Positions 1 through 10,575 are shown, numbered from the stretch's first letter. The stretch: 50,908 bases of DNA from Burkholderiaceae bacterium (GCA_028871175.1 JAGWNU010000005.1:1-50908), one strand, 5' to 3'. The notes: generated by a model not told the origin, from the sequence alone. Numbers and translations: made by a program.

Positions 1-1031
1 GCGCCCGAGCACGAATACGTAAACAGCAGGCCGCCCGGGCGCAGCAACTGCATGCCAACCAGGTTGATCTCCTTGTATGCCCGCGCCGCGCGATCGACCT
101 GCTGCGCCGACGCCGCAAATTTGGGCGGGTCCAGCACGATCAGGTCAAACTGGCGGCCTTCTGCGCGGAAGTTGCGCAGCGACTTGAAGACGTCCGCATC
201 CAACCACTCGGCGCGCGCCGGATCGAAGCCATTGAGCGTGACGTTGCGCTCGGCCACCGCCAGCGCCTCGCCCGACGAGTCGATCGACACCACCGAACGC
301 GCCCCGCCCTTGAGCGCCGCCAGCGAAAACCCGCCCGTATAGCAGAAGCAGTTCAGCACATCGCGATCGCGCGCCAAGGCGCCGACCAGCGCGCGGTTGT
401 CGCGCTGATCGATGTAGAAGCCCGTCTTGTGGCCTTCACGCACGTCGACGTAATAGCGCACGCCGTGCTCGGTAGCAGACAGGTCTGCAGCAGGCTCCGC
501 ACCGGCCAGCACACCGGTCATCTGCTCCAGGCCTTCGCGCTCGCGCACGCTCACGTCCGACCGTTCGTAGACGTTCGGGCAATCCGTCTCTTTGATGAGC
601 GCGGCGACGATCGCCTGCTTCCAGTGCTCCACGCCCGCGGCGCTGAACTGGCAGACGAGCTGGCCCGCGTCCCCGATGCCGTACTGGTCGACGATCAGGC
701 CGGGCAGGCCGTCGGCTTCGCCCATGACGAGGCGCACGGCGTCGGTGTCGTGCACCCACGCGCGGCGGTACGCCACGGCGGCGGCAATGCGGCGTTTGAA
801 GAACGCGTGGTCGACGGGCTCGGCTTCATCAAAGCTCCACGCGCGCGCGCGAATCTGAGAGACGGGGCTGAACGCGGCGCGCGCCAGAAACTGGCCGTTA
901 TGCGCGCGCACAATGACGGTCGCGCCGGAGGCCGGCTTGCCCTCCACGCGATCGATGGCGTTGGCGAAAATCCACGGGTGCCGGCGCAGCAGCGAGCGCT
1001 CCTTGCCGGGCTTCAGAATCAGGGTTTGCAT
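1..1031 (-). CDS. rlmI: 23S rRNA m5C1962 methyltransferase RlmI-like (3' end cut by window edge)
   Basis: The reading frame starts with ATG at 1031 (MQTLILKPGKERSLLRRHPW) and stays open to base 1, giving about 343 codons of a family that is usually close to 400. The N-terminal ~80 residues resemble a PUA-type RNA-binding domain. A Rossmann methyltransferase fold follows, with a SAM-binding stretch (NCFCYTGGFSLAALKGG), the DPPKF motif after FDLIVL, and the beginning of the TYSCSG segment that carries the catalytic cysteine in this family. It should methylate a cytosine of 23S rRNA in the cytoplasm. The assignment to RlmI rather than another RlmI/RlmK-type enzyme comes from family motifs. xerC lies upstream on the same strand. 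Confidence 0.88.
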   Translation of the reverse strand, partial: MQTLILKPGKERSLLRRHPWIFANAIDRVEGKPASGATVIVRAHNGQFLARAAFSPVSQIRARAWSFDEAEPVDHAFFKRRIAAAVAYRRAWVHDTDAVRLVMGEADGLPGLIVDQYGIGDAGQLVCQFSAAGVEHWKQAIVAALIKETDCPNVYERSDVSVREREGLEQMTGVLAGAEPAADLSATEHGVRYYVDVREGHKTGFYIDQRDNRALVGALARDRDVLNCFCYTGGFSLAALKGGARSVVSIDSSGEALAVAERNVTLNGFDPARAEWLDADVFKSLRNFRAEGRQFDLIVLDPPKFAASAQQVDRAARAYKEINLVGMQLLRPGGLLFTYSCSG

Positions 1032-1070
1032 ACGACTGGGGATGGGGCGCCCGAAGGCTCGGGCAATGCG

Positions 1071-2057
1071 CTACTTCTTTTTTGCGCGGGGATGCGCCTG
1101 ATCGTAGATCTTGGCCAGGTGCTGAAAATCGAGCGAAGTATAAACCTGCGTGCTCGCAATGCTGGCGTGGCCGAGCAGTTCCTGCACCGCGCGCAAATCG
1201 CCCGACGACTGCAGCATGTGCGTGGCAAACGAATGCCGCAGCATGTGCGGATGCACATCCGCCGGCACACCCGCCGCGATGGCGTTGCGCTTCATGCGCA
1301 ATTGAATCTGCCGCTGCGCCAGCCGCTTGCCGCGTGGGGAGAGAAACAGCGCGTACGCGTCTTCGGGTGCCGCGTCCGGCTTGGCCAGTTGCTCGCGCAC
1401 CGCCAGCCATGCGGCCAGCGCCTCGGCCGCCTTGGTGCCGACCGGCACCGTGCGCCGCTTGCTGCCCTTGCCGAGCACCTGTACCTCGCGCGCCTCCAGA
1501 TCGAGCCAGCTCAAAGATTCATACGCGCCGGCCTTCACGTGGCGCATATCCAGGCTGACGAGTTCGGAGAGCCGCAGTCCGCACGAATAGAACAGCTCGT
1601 TGACGGCACGGTCGCGGACGGTCTCGGCATCGTCGCCGGGCAGTTGCTCCATCAGCGCGACAGCTTGCTCGACGGACAACGCTTTCGGCAACCGCTTCGG
1701 GCTCTTCGGCGCGCGCACACCGTCGACGGGATTGGCGGTGACGGCGGCATCGCGCAGCGCCATCCATTTGAACCAGCCGCGCCACGCCGACAGCGCCCGC
1801 GCAATGCTGCGGCCGGACAAACCGTCGCCATGCAGCTGCGCCATCATGCGGCGGATATGGTGCGACTGCAGTTGCGTGAGATCGACGTTGGCAGCGTGCT
1901 GCGCGCCCAGGCGCTGCAGCACGGCCAGCTCGCGGGTGTAGCTCTCGAGGGTGTGCGGCGAGAGCTGCCGCTCGAACTTCAGTGCGTCAAGGTACGCCGC
2001 AATCTGCGGATGTGGCGGCTGTGCGCCATGGTCATCGGCGGATGCAGAGTGCGGCAT
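1071..2057 (-). CDS. xerC: Tyrosine site-specific recombinase XerC
   Basis: This 328-residue protein has an N-terminal SAM-like core-binding domain (about residues 15-105) and a C-terminal catalytic domain. The catalytic set is visible: Arg in SCGLRLSEL, Lys in GKGSKRRTVP, His and Arg in HMLRHSFATHM, His in LLGHASIASTQ and the Tyr nucleophile in VYTSLDFQ. With XerD it resolves chromosome dimers at dif. The start at 2057 (MPHSASADDHG) leaves 14 bp to the upstream DUF484 stop. The DUF484-xerC pairing is common in proteobacteria and supports XerC over XerD. The C-terminal tail (AHPRAKKK) is basic. Confidence 0.95.
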   Translation of the reverse strand: MPHSASADDHGAQPPHPQIAAYLDALKFERQLSPHTLESYTRELAVLQRLGAQHAANVDLTQLQSHHIRRMMAQLHGDGLSGRSIARALSAWRGWFKWMALRDAAVTANPVDGVRAPKSPKRLPKALSVEQAVALMEQLPGDDAETVRDRAVNELFYSCGLRLSELVSLDMRHVKAGAYESLSWLDLEAREVQVLGKGSKRRTVPVGTKAAEALAAWLAVREQLAKPDAAPEDAYALFLSPRGKRLAQRQIQLRMKRNAIAAGVPADVHPHMLRHSFATHMLQSSGDLRAVQELLGHASIASTQVYTSLDFQHLAKIYDQAHPRAKKK

Positions 2058-2071
2058 ACGGTGGGCTGCGC

Positions 2072-2764
2072 TCAGTCGCGCAGGCGATTGAGCGCGGCAG
2101 CGGCCAGTTCGCCGATCTGCGCGAGGTAGGTCGTGCCCATGCCGTCATGGAAGCGGCGGGCGTCCGGCGAGCCGAGCACCAGCAGGCCGAATGCCGGCGC
2201 CGCGCTGGCATCGGCATCGCCCCGCACCGGCACGCGCAGCGTCACAATCGCGAGCGATTCGATGGGCTCGCCGGTATCCGACGTATCCAACCAGCCGGCG
2301 GCTTCAAAACCCGCATTGGCGCCGCAATACGGCGCACGCAGGCCCGCAGCAAACAGGCGCACTTCCTCGCTCACACCCTGCGCGACTTCCAGGTGCGCGA
2401 ATTCTTCGCCGACCTGCCACACGCGCAGCGCCACGGCCGGCACGTCGAAGATTTCACGCAGGCCATCCTGCACGGCATACGGCAGCGCATGCGTGTCGGC
2501 CTCGCCCAGCAGGCGCGTCGTCCACGCGTGCACGCGCTGCTGCGTGCGGTCGTTCTCGTTGCCGTGGCGCATCAGGTCCGACAGCTTGAGTTCGAGGTGC
2601 TTGTTCTTGTCGCGCAGGATTTCCATCTGACGCTCCTGCAGCGACACGGCGCGGTGGCTGTGCGGGCTCGTCAATTGAATGGCGGCCAGCAGCTCGGCGT
2701 GCTCTTCAAAGAAGGCCGGATGCGCCTGCAGGTAGTTGGCGACGTCTTGTGCGTTCATGGTCAT
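2072..2764 (-). CDS. DUF484 family protein (GAF-like)
   Basis: This 230-residue soluble protein matches the DUF484 family. Its N-terminal helical part (NAQDVANYLQAHPAFFEEH) leads into a predicted coiled coil around SLQERQMEILRDKNKHLELK, followed by a GAF-like domain from about residue 85 to the end. The start could be Met1 at 2764 or the second Met (NAQDV) at 2758. The gene sits directly upstream of xerC with a 14-bp gap, so the two are probably cotranscribed. The biochemical role of DUF484 is not established, and the frequent link to xerC is the only clue. Confidence 0.85.
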   Translation of the reverse strand: MTMNAQDVANYLQAHPAFFEEHAELLAAIQLTSPHSHRAVSLQERQMEILRDKNKHLELKLSDLMRHGNENDRTQQRVHAWTTRLLGEADTHALPYAVQDGLREIFDVPAVALRVWQVGEEFAHLEVAQGVSEEVRLFAAGLRAPYCGANAGFEAAGWLDTSDTGEPIESLAIVTLRVPVRGDADASAAPAFGLLVLGSPDARRFHDGMGTTYLAQIGELAAAALNRLRD

Positions 2765-2782
2765 TACTGTCTTTCTCTTTTA

Positions 2783-2895
2783 GAGACCGTTGCAAAATGA
2801 AGCGAAGCGGTTCTGACGGTTCAACGCCGACGCAGACAGTACAAGTCGTACGGCAAGGAGGGGTTGGGCCGTCAGAATCATTTTTCAACGGTCTC
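2783..2895. repeat. 113-bp imperfect palindromic intergenic element
   Basis: The outer arms gagaccgttgcaaaatga (2783-2800) and tcatttttcaacggtctc (2878-2895) are reverse complements at 17 of 18 positions. A second perfect pair lies inside: ttctgacgg (2811-2819) and ccgtcagaa (2869-2877). A small gtac/gtac pair (2839-2842, 2848-2851) sits near the centre. The right end overlaps the TGA stop of gatB (2894-2896), and the left end lies 18 bp upstream of the DUF484 start. The RNA could act as a gatB terminator. The nested structure resembles REP- or MITE-like elements, but no second copy was recognised in this window. Confidence 0.7.
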
Positions 2896-4357
2896 AGGCG
2901 CCCAGTTTCTTCTTCAGCAGATCATTGACTTGTGCGGGGTTGGCCTTGCCGCGCGTGGCCTTCATGGCCTGACCCACCAGCGCGTTGAATGCCTTCTCCT
3001 TGCCGGCGCGGAATTCCTCGACCGACTTGGCGTTGGCCGCCAGCACGTCGTCGATGATCTTCTCCAGCTCGCCCGAATCGGACATCTGCTTCAGGCCCTT
3101 CTCGGCGATGATCGCGTCGGCATCGCCGCCGTGTTCGCCGGCCCACATGGCGGGGAAGACGTCCTTCTTGGCGGTGTTGTTGCTGATCGTGCCGTCGGCA
3201 ATACGGGCCAGCAGCTTGGCCAGTTGCGCTGGCTTGACCGGTGCGGCGTCGATGTCCAGGTCGGCGCGGTTCAGGTTCGAGGCAACCTCGCCCATGATCC
3301 AGTTGGCCGCGGCCTTGGCGTTCGCGGCACCCGCATCCGCCACGACGGCTTCGAAGTACGCAGCCGTCGCCTTGGTGGCGGTGAGGATGCTGGCGTCGTA
3401 CTTCGGCAAGCCGTAGGCCGACTCGAAGCGTGCGGCCATGGCGGCCGGCAGCTCGGGCAACGTGGCGCGCACACGCTCGATCCAGTCCTCGCCGATGACG
3501 AGCGGCAGCAGGTCGGGGTCGGGGAAGTAGCGGTAATCCTGCGCGTCTTCCTTGCTGCGCATCGAGCGCGTTTCTTTGCGGTCCGGATCGTACAGGCGGG
3601 TTTCCTGCACCACGGTGCCGCCGTCTTCGATCAGCTCGATCTGGCGGCGCACTTCGTAGTTGATCGCCTCTTCCAGGAAGCGGAACGAGTTGAGGTTCTT
3701 GATTTCGCAGCGCGTGCCGAACGGTGCATCCGGCCCCGGGCGCACCGACACGTTCGCGTCGCAGCGGAAGCTGCCTTCCTGCATGTTGCCGTCGCAGATG
3801 CCCAGCCACATCACCAGCGCGTGCAGGGCCTTGGCATAGGCAACGGCCTCGGCCGCGCTGCGCATGTCGGGCTCGGTCACGATTTCCAGCAGCGGCGTGC
3901 CGGCGCGGTTCAGGTCGATGCCGGTCATGCCGGCAAAGTCTTCGTGCAGCGATTTGCCCGCATCTTCTTCCAGGTGCGCACGCGTGAGCTGCACGGTCTT
4001 CTCATACCCAGGCTGGCCGTTCTTGCCTTCCACCTGGATGGTCAGCGTGCCGCCCTGCACCACCGGGATCTCGTACTGGCTGATCTGGTAGCCCTTGGGC
4101 AGATCGGGGTAGAAGTAATTCTTGCGCGCGAAGATGCTCTTGGGCGCGATCTTGGCGCCGATGGCCAGGCCGAACACGATGGCGCGCTCGACGGCGCCCT
4201 TGTTCAGCACCGGCAGCACGCCTGGCAGCGCCAGGTCAACCGGCGCCGCTTGCGTGTTGGGCGCCGCGCCAAAGGCGGTGGACGCGCCGGAGAAAATCTT
4301 CGAGACCGTCGAGAGCTGCGTGTGCGTCTCGAGGCCGATCACCACTTCCCATTGCAT
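2894..4357 (-). CDS. gatB: Asp-tRNA(Asn)/Glu-tRNA(Gln) amidotransferase subunit B
   Basis: This 487-residue protein has the usual GatB length. It opens with [20 protein letters not shown], the conserved start of the kinase-like cradle domain, and contains [13 protein letters not shown] and [14 protein letters not shown]. The C-terminal GatB/YqeY tail domain covers roughly residues 335-487 ([20 protein letters not shown]). GatB phosphorylates mischarged Glu-tRNA(Gln) or Asp-tRNA(Asn) and passes it to ammonia released by GatA. gatA and gatC lie upstream on the same strand, separated from gatB by a hydrolase and a lipoprotein gene. The stop codon overlaps the palindromic element. Confidence 0.97.
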   Translation of the reverse strand: MQWEVVIGLETHTQLSTVSKIFSGASTAFGAAPNTQAAPVDLALPGVLPVLNKGAVERAIVFGLAIGAKIAPKSIFARKNYFYPDLPKGYQISQYEIPVVQGGTLTIQVEGKNGQPGYEKTVQLTRAHLEEDAGKSLHEDFAGMTGIDLNRAGTPLLEIVTEPDMRSAAEAVAYAKALHALVMWLGICDGNMQEGSFRCDANVSVRPGPDAPFGTRCEIKNLNSFRFLEEAINYEVRRQIELIEDGGTVVQETRLYDPDRKETRSMRSKEDAQDYRYFPDPDLLPLVIGEDWIERVRATLPELPAAMAARFESAYGLPKYDASILTATKATAAYFEAVVADAGAANAKAAANWIMGEVASNLNRADLDIDAAPVKPAQLAKLLARIADGTISNNTAKKDVFPAMWAGEHGGDADAIIAEKGLKQMSDSGELEKIIDDVLAANAKSVEEFRAGKEKAFNALVGQAMKATRGKANPAQVNDLLKKKLGA

Positions 4358-4434
4358 GTTGCGTGTGTCCTGTCGATTGTTGTGGTGTGAATGTCTAGGT
4401 ACTCAGGTATTCAGGTGTTCTTGCGTCGCTGCGA

Positions 4435-5391
4435 TCAGGGGTGCGGCGCATCGAGCCACGCCGCGAGTTTGGCAAAGGCCGCTTCGCGCGCGGCCGGGTC
4501 GCCGCCGACGGTAACCGTTCCGTAGCGACGCCCCTTCGGGATGCCATTGCGCTCCTTGACCGGCGCCGTGCCGTCAAAGCCGTGATACGCGCCGCCAAAC
4601 ATGTCCAGCTCGAAACGCGCCTGCGGCTGCCGGGCCAGCACGGCGGTCTGCAGCGCCTGGCAGTGATCGGCCGGGGTCCAGTCATCGTTGCTGCCGGCCA
4701 GCAGCAGCAACGGCGCGTTGAGCCGATAGTCCGGCCGCTTCTGCGCCGACGCGCACCCAGGGTAAAACGCCACGGCGCGATCCACCAGCGGGGTACCCGC
4801 CGGCCACGCTCGGCTTGCGTCCACTGCGTCGAGCACGGCCTGCGCGCCGTTAGACCACCCCAGCAGTACGATACGGCGGGCGTCCACCTCCGGCTGCGTG
4901 ACGACCCAGCGAATCGCAGCGAGGATGTCCGCGCGCCGGACCGCGCCATTGATGCCGCGCGCAGCATAGCGCTCCGTGCAAATGCCGTGCGGCTTGCCGC
5001 GCGGGCCAAAGCTGTCCGGAAACAACACCGCATAGCCACGCGCGCTCAGCCACTGCGCATAACCCCGGTAACGCGAGCCCAGCGCCCTCGCATCGGCGCC
5101 GGCAGGCGTGTACAGCCCGCTGCAGCCATGCAGTGCAATCACGACCGGCGCGCCGCCAGCGGGTGCCTTGGCATGCGGCGCAAACCAATAGGCTGTCAGC
5201 GTTTGCGGAGCGCCCTCCGCATCCTTGGCCGACGCGCGCGGAATTTCCACCGTCCGCACGCCCAATTCCGCCGCCGAGGGCGCAGGCGCAGCCGGCATTT
5301 CAGGCAGCGCGTCGGGCGCCGGCTGGGCGGCGACATGCAGCGCCAGGGCGCCTGCGAACACCGCCAGCACGCGAAGCGATGCGCGGATCAC
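4435..5391 (-). CDS. Secreted dienelactone-hydrolase-like alpha/beta hydrolase
   Basis: A GTG start at 5391 is chosen because it overlaps the stop of the upstream lipoprotein gene (GTGA) and places a signal peptide at the N terminus (VIRASLRVLAVFAGALALHV, then AAQPAP). The frame is open further upstream to 5535, but that stretch shadows the lipoprotein gene. The 318-residue product has an oxyanion-region motif (IALHGCSGLY), the nucleophile elbow GWSNG, an Asp in LLAGSNDDWTP and a His in FGGAYHGFD, which form a complete Ser-Asp-His triad. A periplasmic esterase or hydrolase role is likely, substrate unknown. Translational coupling with the lipoprotein suggests they work together. Confidence 0.85.
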   Translation of the reverse strand: MIRASLRVLAVFAGALALHVAAQPAPDALPEMPAAPAPSAAELGVRTVEIPRASAKDAEGAPQTLTAYWFAPHAKAPAGGAPVVIALHGCSGLYTPAGADARALGSRYRGYAQWLSARGYAVLFPDSFGPRGKPHGICTERYAARGINGAVRRADILAAIRWVVTQPEVDARRIVLLGWSNGAQAVLDAVDASRAWPAGTPLVDRAVAFYPGCASAQKRPDYRLNAPLLLLAGSNDDWTPADHCQALQTAVLARQPQARFELDMFGGAYHGFDGTAPVKERNGIPKGRRYGTVTVGGDPAAREAAFAKLAAWLDAPHP

Positions 5392-5870
5392 CGGGCGTTG
5401 CGGGCGCACTGGCCCGTTTGCGGGTCGAACATGACCGGCCATGCCTCGTCGTAGATGCCGGGCGTGCAATGCGCTTCGCAATTGGCGTGCGCCAGCGTCA
5501 CGCGGCGCGGGTCCTGCCAGACCATCAGCTCGCAATTGCCGCCACGCTCGTGCAACTCGATGCTCGGCCTGCGCTTGGTCTGCTGGAAGGTCGACAGATC
5601 AAACTGGCACGAACCACGCCGGCCCACCCACAGTTGCCAGTGCAAGGCGCTGACGTTGTTGTCGGCCACGGTGAGCGTCGCCTGCTCGCGGAAACCGTCT
5701 TCTTCGGTCTGGCTGCAGTAGCCGTTGATGTCGATGCGGCGGTCGGAGATCGGCGGCGGCTTCGACGGCCGGCTGATGCCCGGAATCGACGGCAGCGGAA
5801 TCGGCACGCACGCCGCCAGCAGGCCGGCGGCAAGCGCCAGCCCGAGTGCAGTGCGGATGCGGTGGTTCAT
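5388..5870 (-). CDS. Putative outer-membrane lipoprotein, function unknown
   Basis: This 160-residue protein begins MNHRIRTALGLALAAGLLAA followed by Cys, a clear lipoprotein signal peptide with lipobox LLAAC (Cys21). A Pro-rich linker (VPIPLPSIPGISRPSKPPP) follows the lipidated Cys. The rest has several cysteines and no family that I recognise. Its stop overlaps the GTG start of the downstream hydrolase by 4 bp, so the two are translationally coupled. Both lie inside the gatA-gatB interval, 38 bp downstream of the gatA stop. Confidence 0.75.
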   Translation of the reverse strand: MNHRIRTALGLALAAGLLAACVPIPLPSIPGISRPSKPPPISDRRIDINGYCSQTEEDGFREQATLTVADNNVSALHWQLWVGRRGSCQFDLSTFQQTKRRPSIELHERGGNCELMVWQDPRRVTLAHANCEAHCTPGIYDEAWPVMFDPQTGQCARNAR

Positions 5871-5908
5871 GCGCGCCTCCTGCGTGGAGCGATACGTCTG
5901 TACGGGCC

Positions 5909-7396
5909 TCAGGCCGCCGGCTGGCGGTTGTGCCAGTCGGTCGCCTGCTGGAATGCATGCGCGATCTGCAGCATGCGTGCCTCTTCAAAATAGTTGCCGA
6001 TGATCTGCAAGCCAACCGGCAGACCGTTGGCGCCAAAGCCCGCCGGCACGCTCATGCCCGGCAGGCCTGCCAGGCTGGTCGACAGCGTGAAGATGTCTTC
6101 CAGGTACATCTGCACCGGATCATCGCTCTTCTCGCCGATCTTCCAGGCAACGGTCGGGGCGACGGGGCCCATGATCACGTCGCACTGCGCGAATGCGTTC
6201 TGAAAATCCTGCGCGATGATGCGGCGGATCTTCTGCGCCTGGAGGTAATAAGCGTCGTAATAGCCGTGCGACAGCACATAGGCACCGACCAGGATGCGCC
6301 GCTTGACCTCCCAGCCGAAGCCCTCCGCTCGCGTCTTCCGGTACATGTCGGCCAGGTCGCGATACTCGGCTGCGCGGTGGCCGTAACGCACACCGTCAAA
6401 GCGCGACAGGTTCGACGAAGCCTCGGCCGGGGCGATCACGTAATACGTCGGGATCGACAGCTCGGTCTTGGGCAGGCTGATGTCGACCAGCGTGGCGCCG
6501 AGCTTTTCCATTTCTGCCAGCGCGGCGCGCACGGCGGCGCGCACGTCGTCGGCCAGGCCTTCGCCAAAATACTCTCTGGGCAGGCCGATGCGCAGGCCGG
6601 CCAGCGGGCGCGCGGCATCGGCGCCCTGCAGCGGCTGGCCGAGCAGGCGGCTGAAATCTTCCACGTCGCCACCGCGGCCGGGTTCCAGGCTGGTGGAATC
6701 GCGCGGGTCAAAGCCGGCCATGGCCGACAGCAGCAGCGCGCAATCTTCGGCTGTGCGGGCCATCGGGCCGCCCTGGTCCAGCGACGAGGCGAAGGCGATC
6801 ATGCCGTAGCGCGACACGCGGCCGTACGTCGGCTTGATCCCCGTGATGCCCGAGAACGATGCCGGCTGGCGGATCGAACCGCCCGTGTCCGTCCCCGTTG
6901 CAGCGGGCGCCAGATCGGCTGCCACCGCCGCCGCCGAGCCGCCCGACGAACCGCCCGGCACGTGCTCGACGCTCCACGGGTTCTTGACGGCGCCAAAGGC
7001 CGAATTCTCGTTGGAGGAGCCCATCGCAAACTCGTCCATGTTGGTCTTGCCGAGCGTCACCATGCCCGCCGCGCCCAGGCGTTCGACCACCGTGGCGTCA
7101 AACGGGCTCGTGTAGTTGGCGAGCATCCTGGAGCCCGCCGTGGCGCGCCAGCCGCGCGTGACGAACACGTCCTTGTGCGCGATCGGCACGCCGGTCAGCG
7201 GTGCGGCGTTGCCGGCAGCAATGCGCGCATCGGCGGCCTGCGCCTGCGCGAGCGTTGCCTCGGCATCGACATGGGTGAAGGCGTTGAGGTCCGCCCGGGC
7301 CTCGATGCGCGACAGGTAGTGACGCGCCAGTTCGACCGCCGAAACCTCCTTGGCGGCGAGTTGGGCAGACAGGGCTTTGATCGTGGATGCGGTCAT
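5909..7396 (-). CDS. gatA: Asp-tRNA(Asn)/Glu-tRNA(Gln) amidotransferase subunit A
   Basis: This 495-residue amidase-signature protein is the glutaminase subunit that supplies ammonia to GatB. The Ser-cisSer-Lys triad region is visible: Lys in [15 protein letters not shown], then the Gly/Ser-rich signature [20 protein letters not shown] and [16 protein letters not shown]. The C-terminal part ([20 protein letters not shown]) is also typical. gatC lies 89 bp upstream on the same strand. The family length is about 480-500, so the protein is complete. Confidence 0.97.
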   Translation of the reverse strand: MTASTIKALSAQLAAKEVSAVELARHYLSRIEARADLNAFTHVDAEATLAQAQAADARIAAGNAAPLTGVPIAHKDVFVTRGWRATAGSRMLANYTSPFDATVVERLGAAGMVTLGKTNMDEFAMGSSNENSAFGAVKNPWSVEHVPGGSSGGSAAAVAADLAPAATGTDTGGSIRQPASFSGITGIKPTYGRVSRYGMIAFASSLDQGGPMARTAEDCALLLSAMAGFDPRDSTSLEPGRGGDVEDFSRLLGQPLQGADAARPLAGLRIGLPREYFGEGLADDVRAAVRAALAEMEKLGATLVDISLPKTELSIPTYYVIAPAEASSNLSRFDGVRYGHRAAEYRDLADMYRKTRAEGFGWEVKRRILVGAYVLSHGYYDAYYLQAQKIRRIIAQDFQNAFAQCDVIMGPVAPTVAWKIGEKSDDPVQMYLEDIFTLSTSLAGLPGMSVPAGFGANGLPVGLQIIGNYFEEARMLQIAHAFQQATDWHNRQPAA

Positions 7397-7485
7397 CGAA
7401 TACGTTCGGATAGGCTGCCGGCAGCGGCCGGCGACGTCGAAATGCGGGAAGGGTCAAGTCGGGCGCACACGCGCCGTTGTGCGAC

Positions 7486-7785
7486 TTACTCGATCACCTT
7501 GGGCACGAGGTAAAGGCCCGCCTCGGTGGCGGGAGCGCATTGCTGGTAGTCGGCGCGGCGGTCGGGCTCGGTGACGGCATCCTCGCGCAGGCGCTGCGCC
7601 TGCACCTGGACCTGCTCGATCGGGTGCGCCATCGGCTCGATGCCCGTGGTGTCCACGGCCTGCATCTGCTCGACCAGCGAGAAGAACTGGTTGAGTTGCG
7701 CGAGGGTCTGCGCGGCTTCGCCATCGGAGACTTCGATGCGGGCCAGGTGGGCGATGCGTTTGACGTCGGAAAGTTCGAGTGCCAT
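7486..7785 (-). CDS. gatC: Asp-tRNA(Asn)/Glu-tRNA(Gln) amidotransferase subunit C
   Basis: This 99-residue protein has the GatC pattern: [20 protein letters not shown] at the N terminus, then [20 protein letters not shown], with PMAHP and a C-terminal YLVPKVIE. GatC wraps around GatA and stabilises the GatCAB complex. It is the first gene of the leftward gatC-gatA-(lipoprotein-hydrolase)-gatB unit and is divergent from mreB across about 500 bp. Confidence 0.96.
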   Translation of the reverse strand: MALELSDVKRIAHLARIEVSDGEAAQTLAQLNQFFSLVEQMQAVDTTGIEPMAHPIEQVQVQAQRLREDAVTEPDRRADYQQCAPATEAGLYLVPKVIE

Positions 7786-7993
7786 CGGAGTGGGTCAGTG
7801 AGTGCGGCGGCGGGCAGGATGCGACGCGCAAATGGCGGGAAGCGGCGACCACTGCGCGCGGGGTGCGCCGTGATGGCGCCGATCGCCCGCAAATTTGGAG
7901 CCAAGAGCCCGCCGAATACCCGCAGAGTGCCCGAATTATAAGGTATGATTGCCGACTAAATTTCTAAGTCAGCAGGCGACTTCGTGAAGCCAC

Positions 7994-8128
7994 GGACCCT
8001 CTGATTAAGTGCCCGGGAACCTCCCGGCAGCCGCGCCATCAGCATCTGGCGACACTTAATCAAAGGTTCCTTGGGGCCGCCCTCTCCGGGCGGCTCACTC
8101 CGGCAGGATGATCAGTGCCAAGGCACTG
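7994..8128 (+). ncRNA. Candidate structured leader RNA upstream of mreB
   Basis: The 499-bp gap between gatC and mreB has no convincing gene but contains dense secondary structure. An 18-bp stem with 16 pairs (7994-8011 with 8053-8070) encloses a perfect 6-bp hairpin (8013-8018 with 8022-8027) and a 4-bp hairpin (8035-8038 with 8047-8050), giving a three-way junction. Two further perfect 7-bp hairpins follow at 8076-8082/8088-8094 and 8113-8119/8122-8128. TATGAT at 7944-7949 could be a -10 box but lacks a good -35. I know no described RNA family matching it. It may be a long mreB 5' leader or a separate small RNA. The calls rest on base pairing only. Confidence 0.5.
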
Positions 8129-8251
8129 TACCGCCGACTACCACGGAGCCCGCGACATTCCCGGGAGCGCAGTAGCAGGATCGGACCGCATGGCACAGCC
8201 GTGCGTGGTCTGTGCGTTGGTGCAGCCGTTGCGCCGTGATCCTGCCGCTGA

Positions 8252-9328
<1,077 letters not shown>

Positions 9329-9537
9329 CGGGACCATGGACCACGCGTATCCGCGTTTCGCTTTCGTGGCCGTGCTTACGGTCGCGCCAACGGCCTTCGC
9401 GGACCGCTGAGATGCGTCTTGCGCCGGTGCGCCGCGCTCTGCCCGCCACGGGCCACCGCACCGCACCAGCGCCACACCCAATCTGTCGCCGGCAGGCCGA
9501 TCGCGCGCCTGCCGTGCCCATTTGAAGCGTCCGGGTC

Positions 9538-10575
9538 ATGGATTACTCCCCGCCGCCCCTCTTCAAGCAGGGCCCGTCCGCCACGGCGCGGCTGGTCGCC
9601 CTGCTTGCGCTTGCGCTTGCGCTCCTGGTGATCGACGCCCGCATGTCGGTGCTCGGCGTGGTCCGGCAGGTCGTGTCGGTGGTGCTGTACCCGGTCGAGC
9701 GCCTGGTACTGATTCCGCGTGATACGGCGCGCGCGGTGCTCGACTACACACAGTCGTCCACCAAGCTGGCAGCAGACAACCGCAATCTGCGCGAGTCGGC
9801 CGTCGCCCAGGCCCAGCAGTCGCTGCGCGCGTCCCAGCTTGAAGCCGAGAACCGCAACCTGCGCACCCTCCTGAACCTGCAGCAGCACGCAGCCGTGCCG
9901 ACGGTGGCGGCGGAGGTTCTTTACGAGGCGCGTGATCCTTATACCCAGCGCATCGTGATCGATCGCGGCTCCAAGGACGGCATCCGCGCCGGCTACCCCG
10001 TCATCGACGATCGCGGCGTGGTGGGACAGATCACGCGCGTGTCGCTCTTCGAATCCCAGGTGACCTTGCTGACGGACAAGGACCAGGCGATTCCCGTAGA
10101 GGTCGTACGCAACGGCCTGCGCAGCGTGGCCTTCGGGGGCGCTCGCCCGGGCGCGCTGGACCTGCGTTTCATGGCGGCCTCGGCCGATCTGCAGCAGGGC
10201 GACCTGCTCGTGACGTCCGGGCTGGATGGCGTCTATCCGGCAGGCCTGCCGGTCGCGCGCATTTCACAGATCGAGCGAAGGGCCGACACCGCGTTCTCGC
10301 GCGTGACCTGTGAGCCGGTCGCTGGCATCCGCAGCAACCGGCACCTGCTGATCGTGAAGTACGAATCGGGCTTCCCGCCGCCGATGGAGCCTGCGCCACC
10401 CGCCGCCAAGGGCAAGAACGCCGCCCGCGATGCGCGCGAAGAGAAAGAGCGGGCGGCACGCGCCGCCGCCGAAGCCGCGGTACCGGGGCCGGCTGCCGAT
10501 GAAAACACCACGCCGCCGCGCCCGACCGACGCCGACGGCAATCCGTTGGATACCGATCCAGCGCCAAAACGCTAA
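9538..10575 (+). CDS. mreC: Rod shape-determining protein MreC
   Basis: This 345-residue protein has one N-terminal membrane segment (LVALLALALALLVIDARM), a coiled coil around residues 75-115 (ADNRNLRESAVAQAQQSLRA) and the periplasmic beta-barrel domain with the IDRGSKDGIRAGYPVIDDRG and VTSGLDGVYPAGLPV motifs. The last ~65 residues, from PPPMEPAPP to the end, are low-complexity Pro/Ala with a charged stretch (DAREEKERAARAAAEAA); this tail is not part of the core fold. MreC links cytoplasmic MreB to periplasmic PBP2. mreD starts 15 bp downstream. Confidence 0.97.
   Translation: MDYSPPPLFKQGPSATARLVALLALALALLVIDARMSVLGVVRQVVSVVLYPVERLVLIPRDTARAVLDYTQSSTKLAADNRNLRESAVAQAQQSLRASQLEAENRNLRTLLNLQQHAAVPTVAAEVLYEARDPYTQRIVIDRGSKDGIRAGYPVIDDRGVVGQITRVSLFESQVTLLTDKDQAIPVEVVRNGLRSVAFGGARPGALDLRFMAASADLQQGDLLVTSGLDGVYPAGLPVARISQIERRADTAFSRVTCEPVAGIRSNRHLLIVKYESGFPPPMEPAPPAAKGKNAARDAREEKERAARAAAEAAVPGPAADENTTPPRPTDADGNPLDTDPAPKR

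Noticed and set aside
1071-2057. Reading the tyrosine recombinase as a phage or integron integrase
   Set aside because: Length, motifs and the DUF484 neighbour fit chromosomal XerC, and no attachment site or mobile genes are present.
429-2129. A 566-codon plus-strand frame across rlmI and xerC
   Set aside because: It spans two well-supported minus-strand genes and has no family features.
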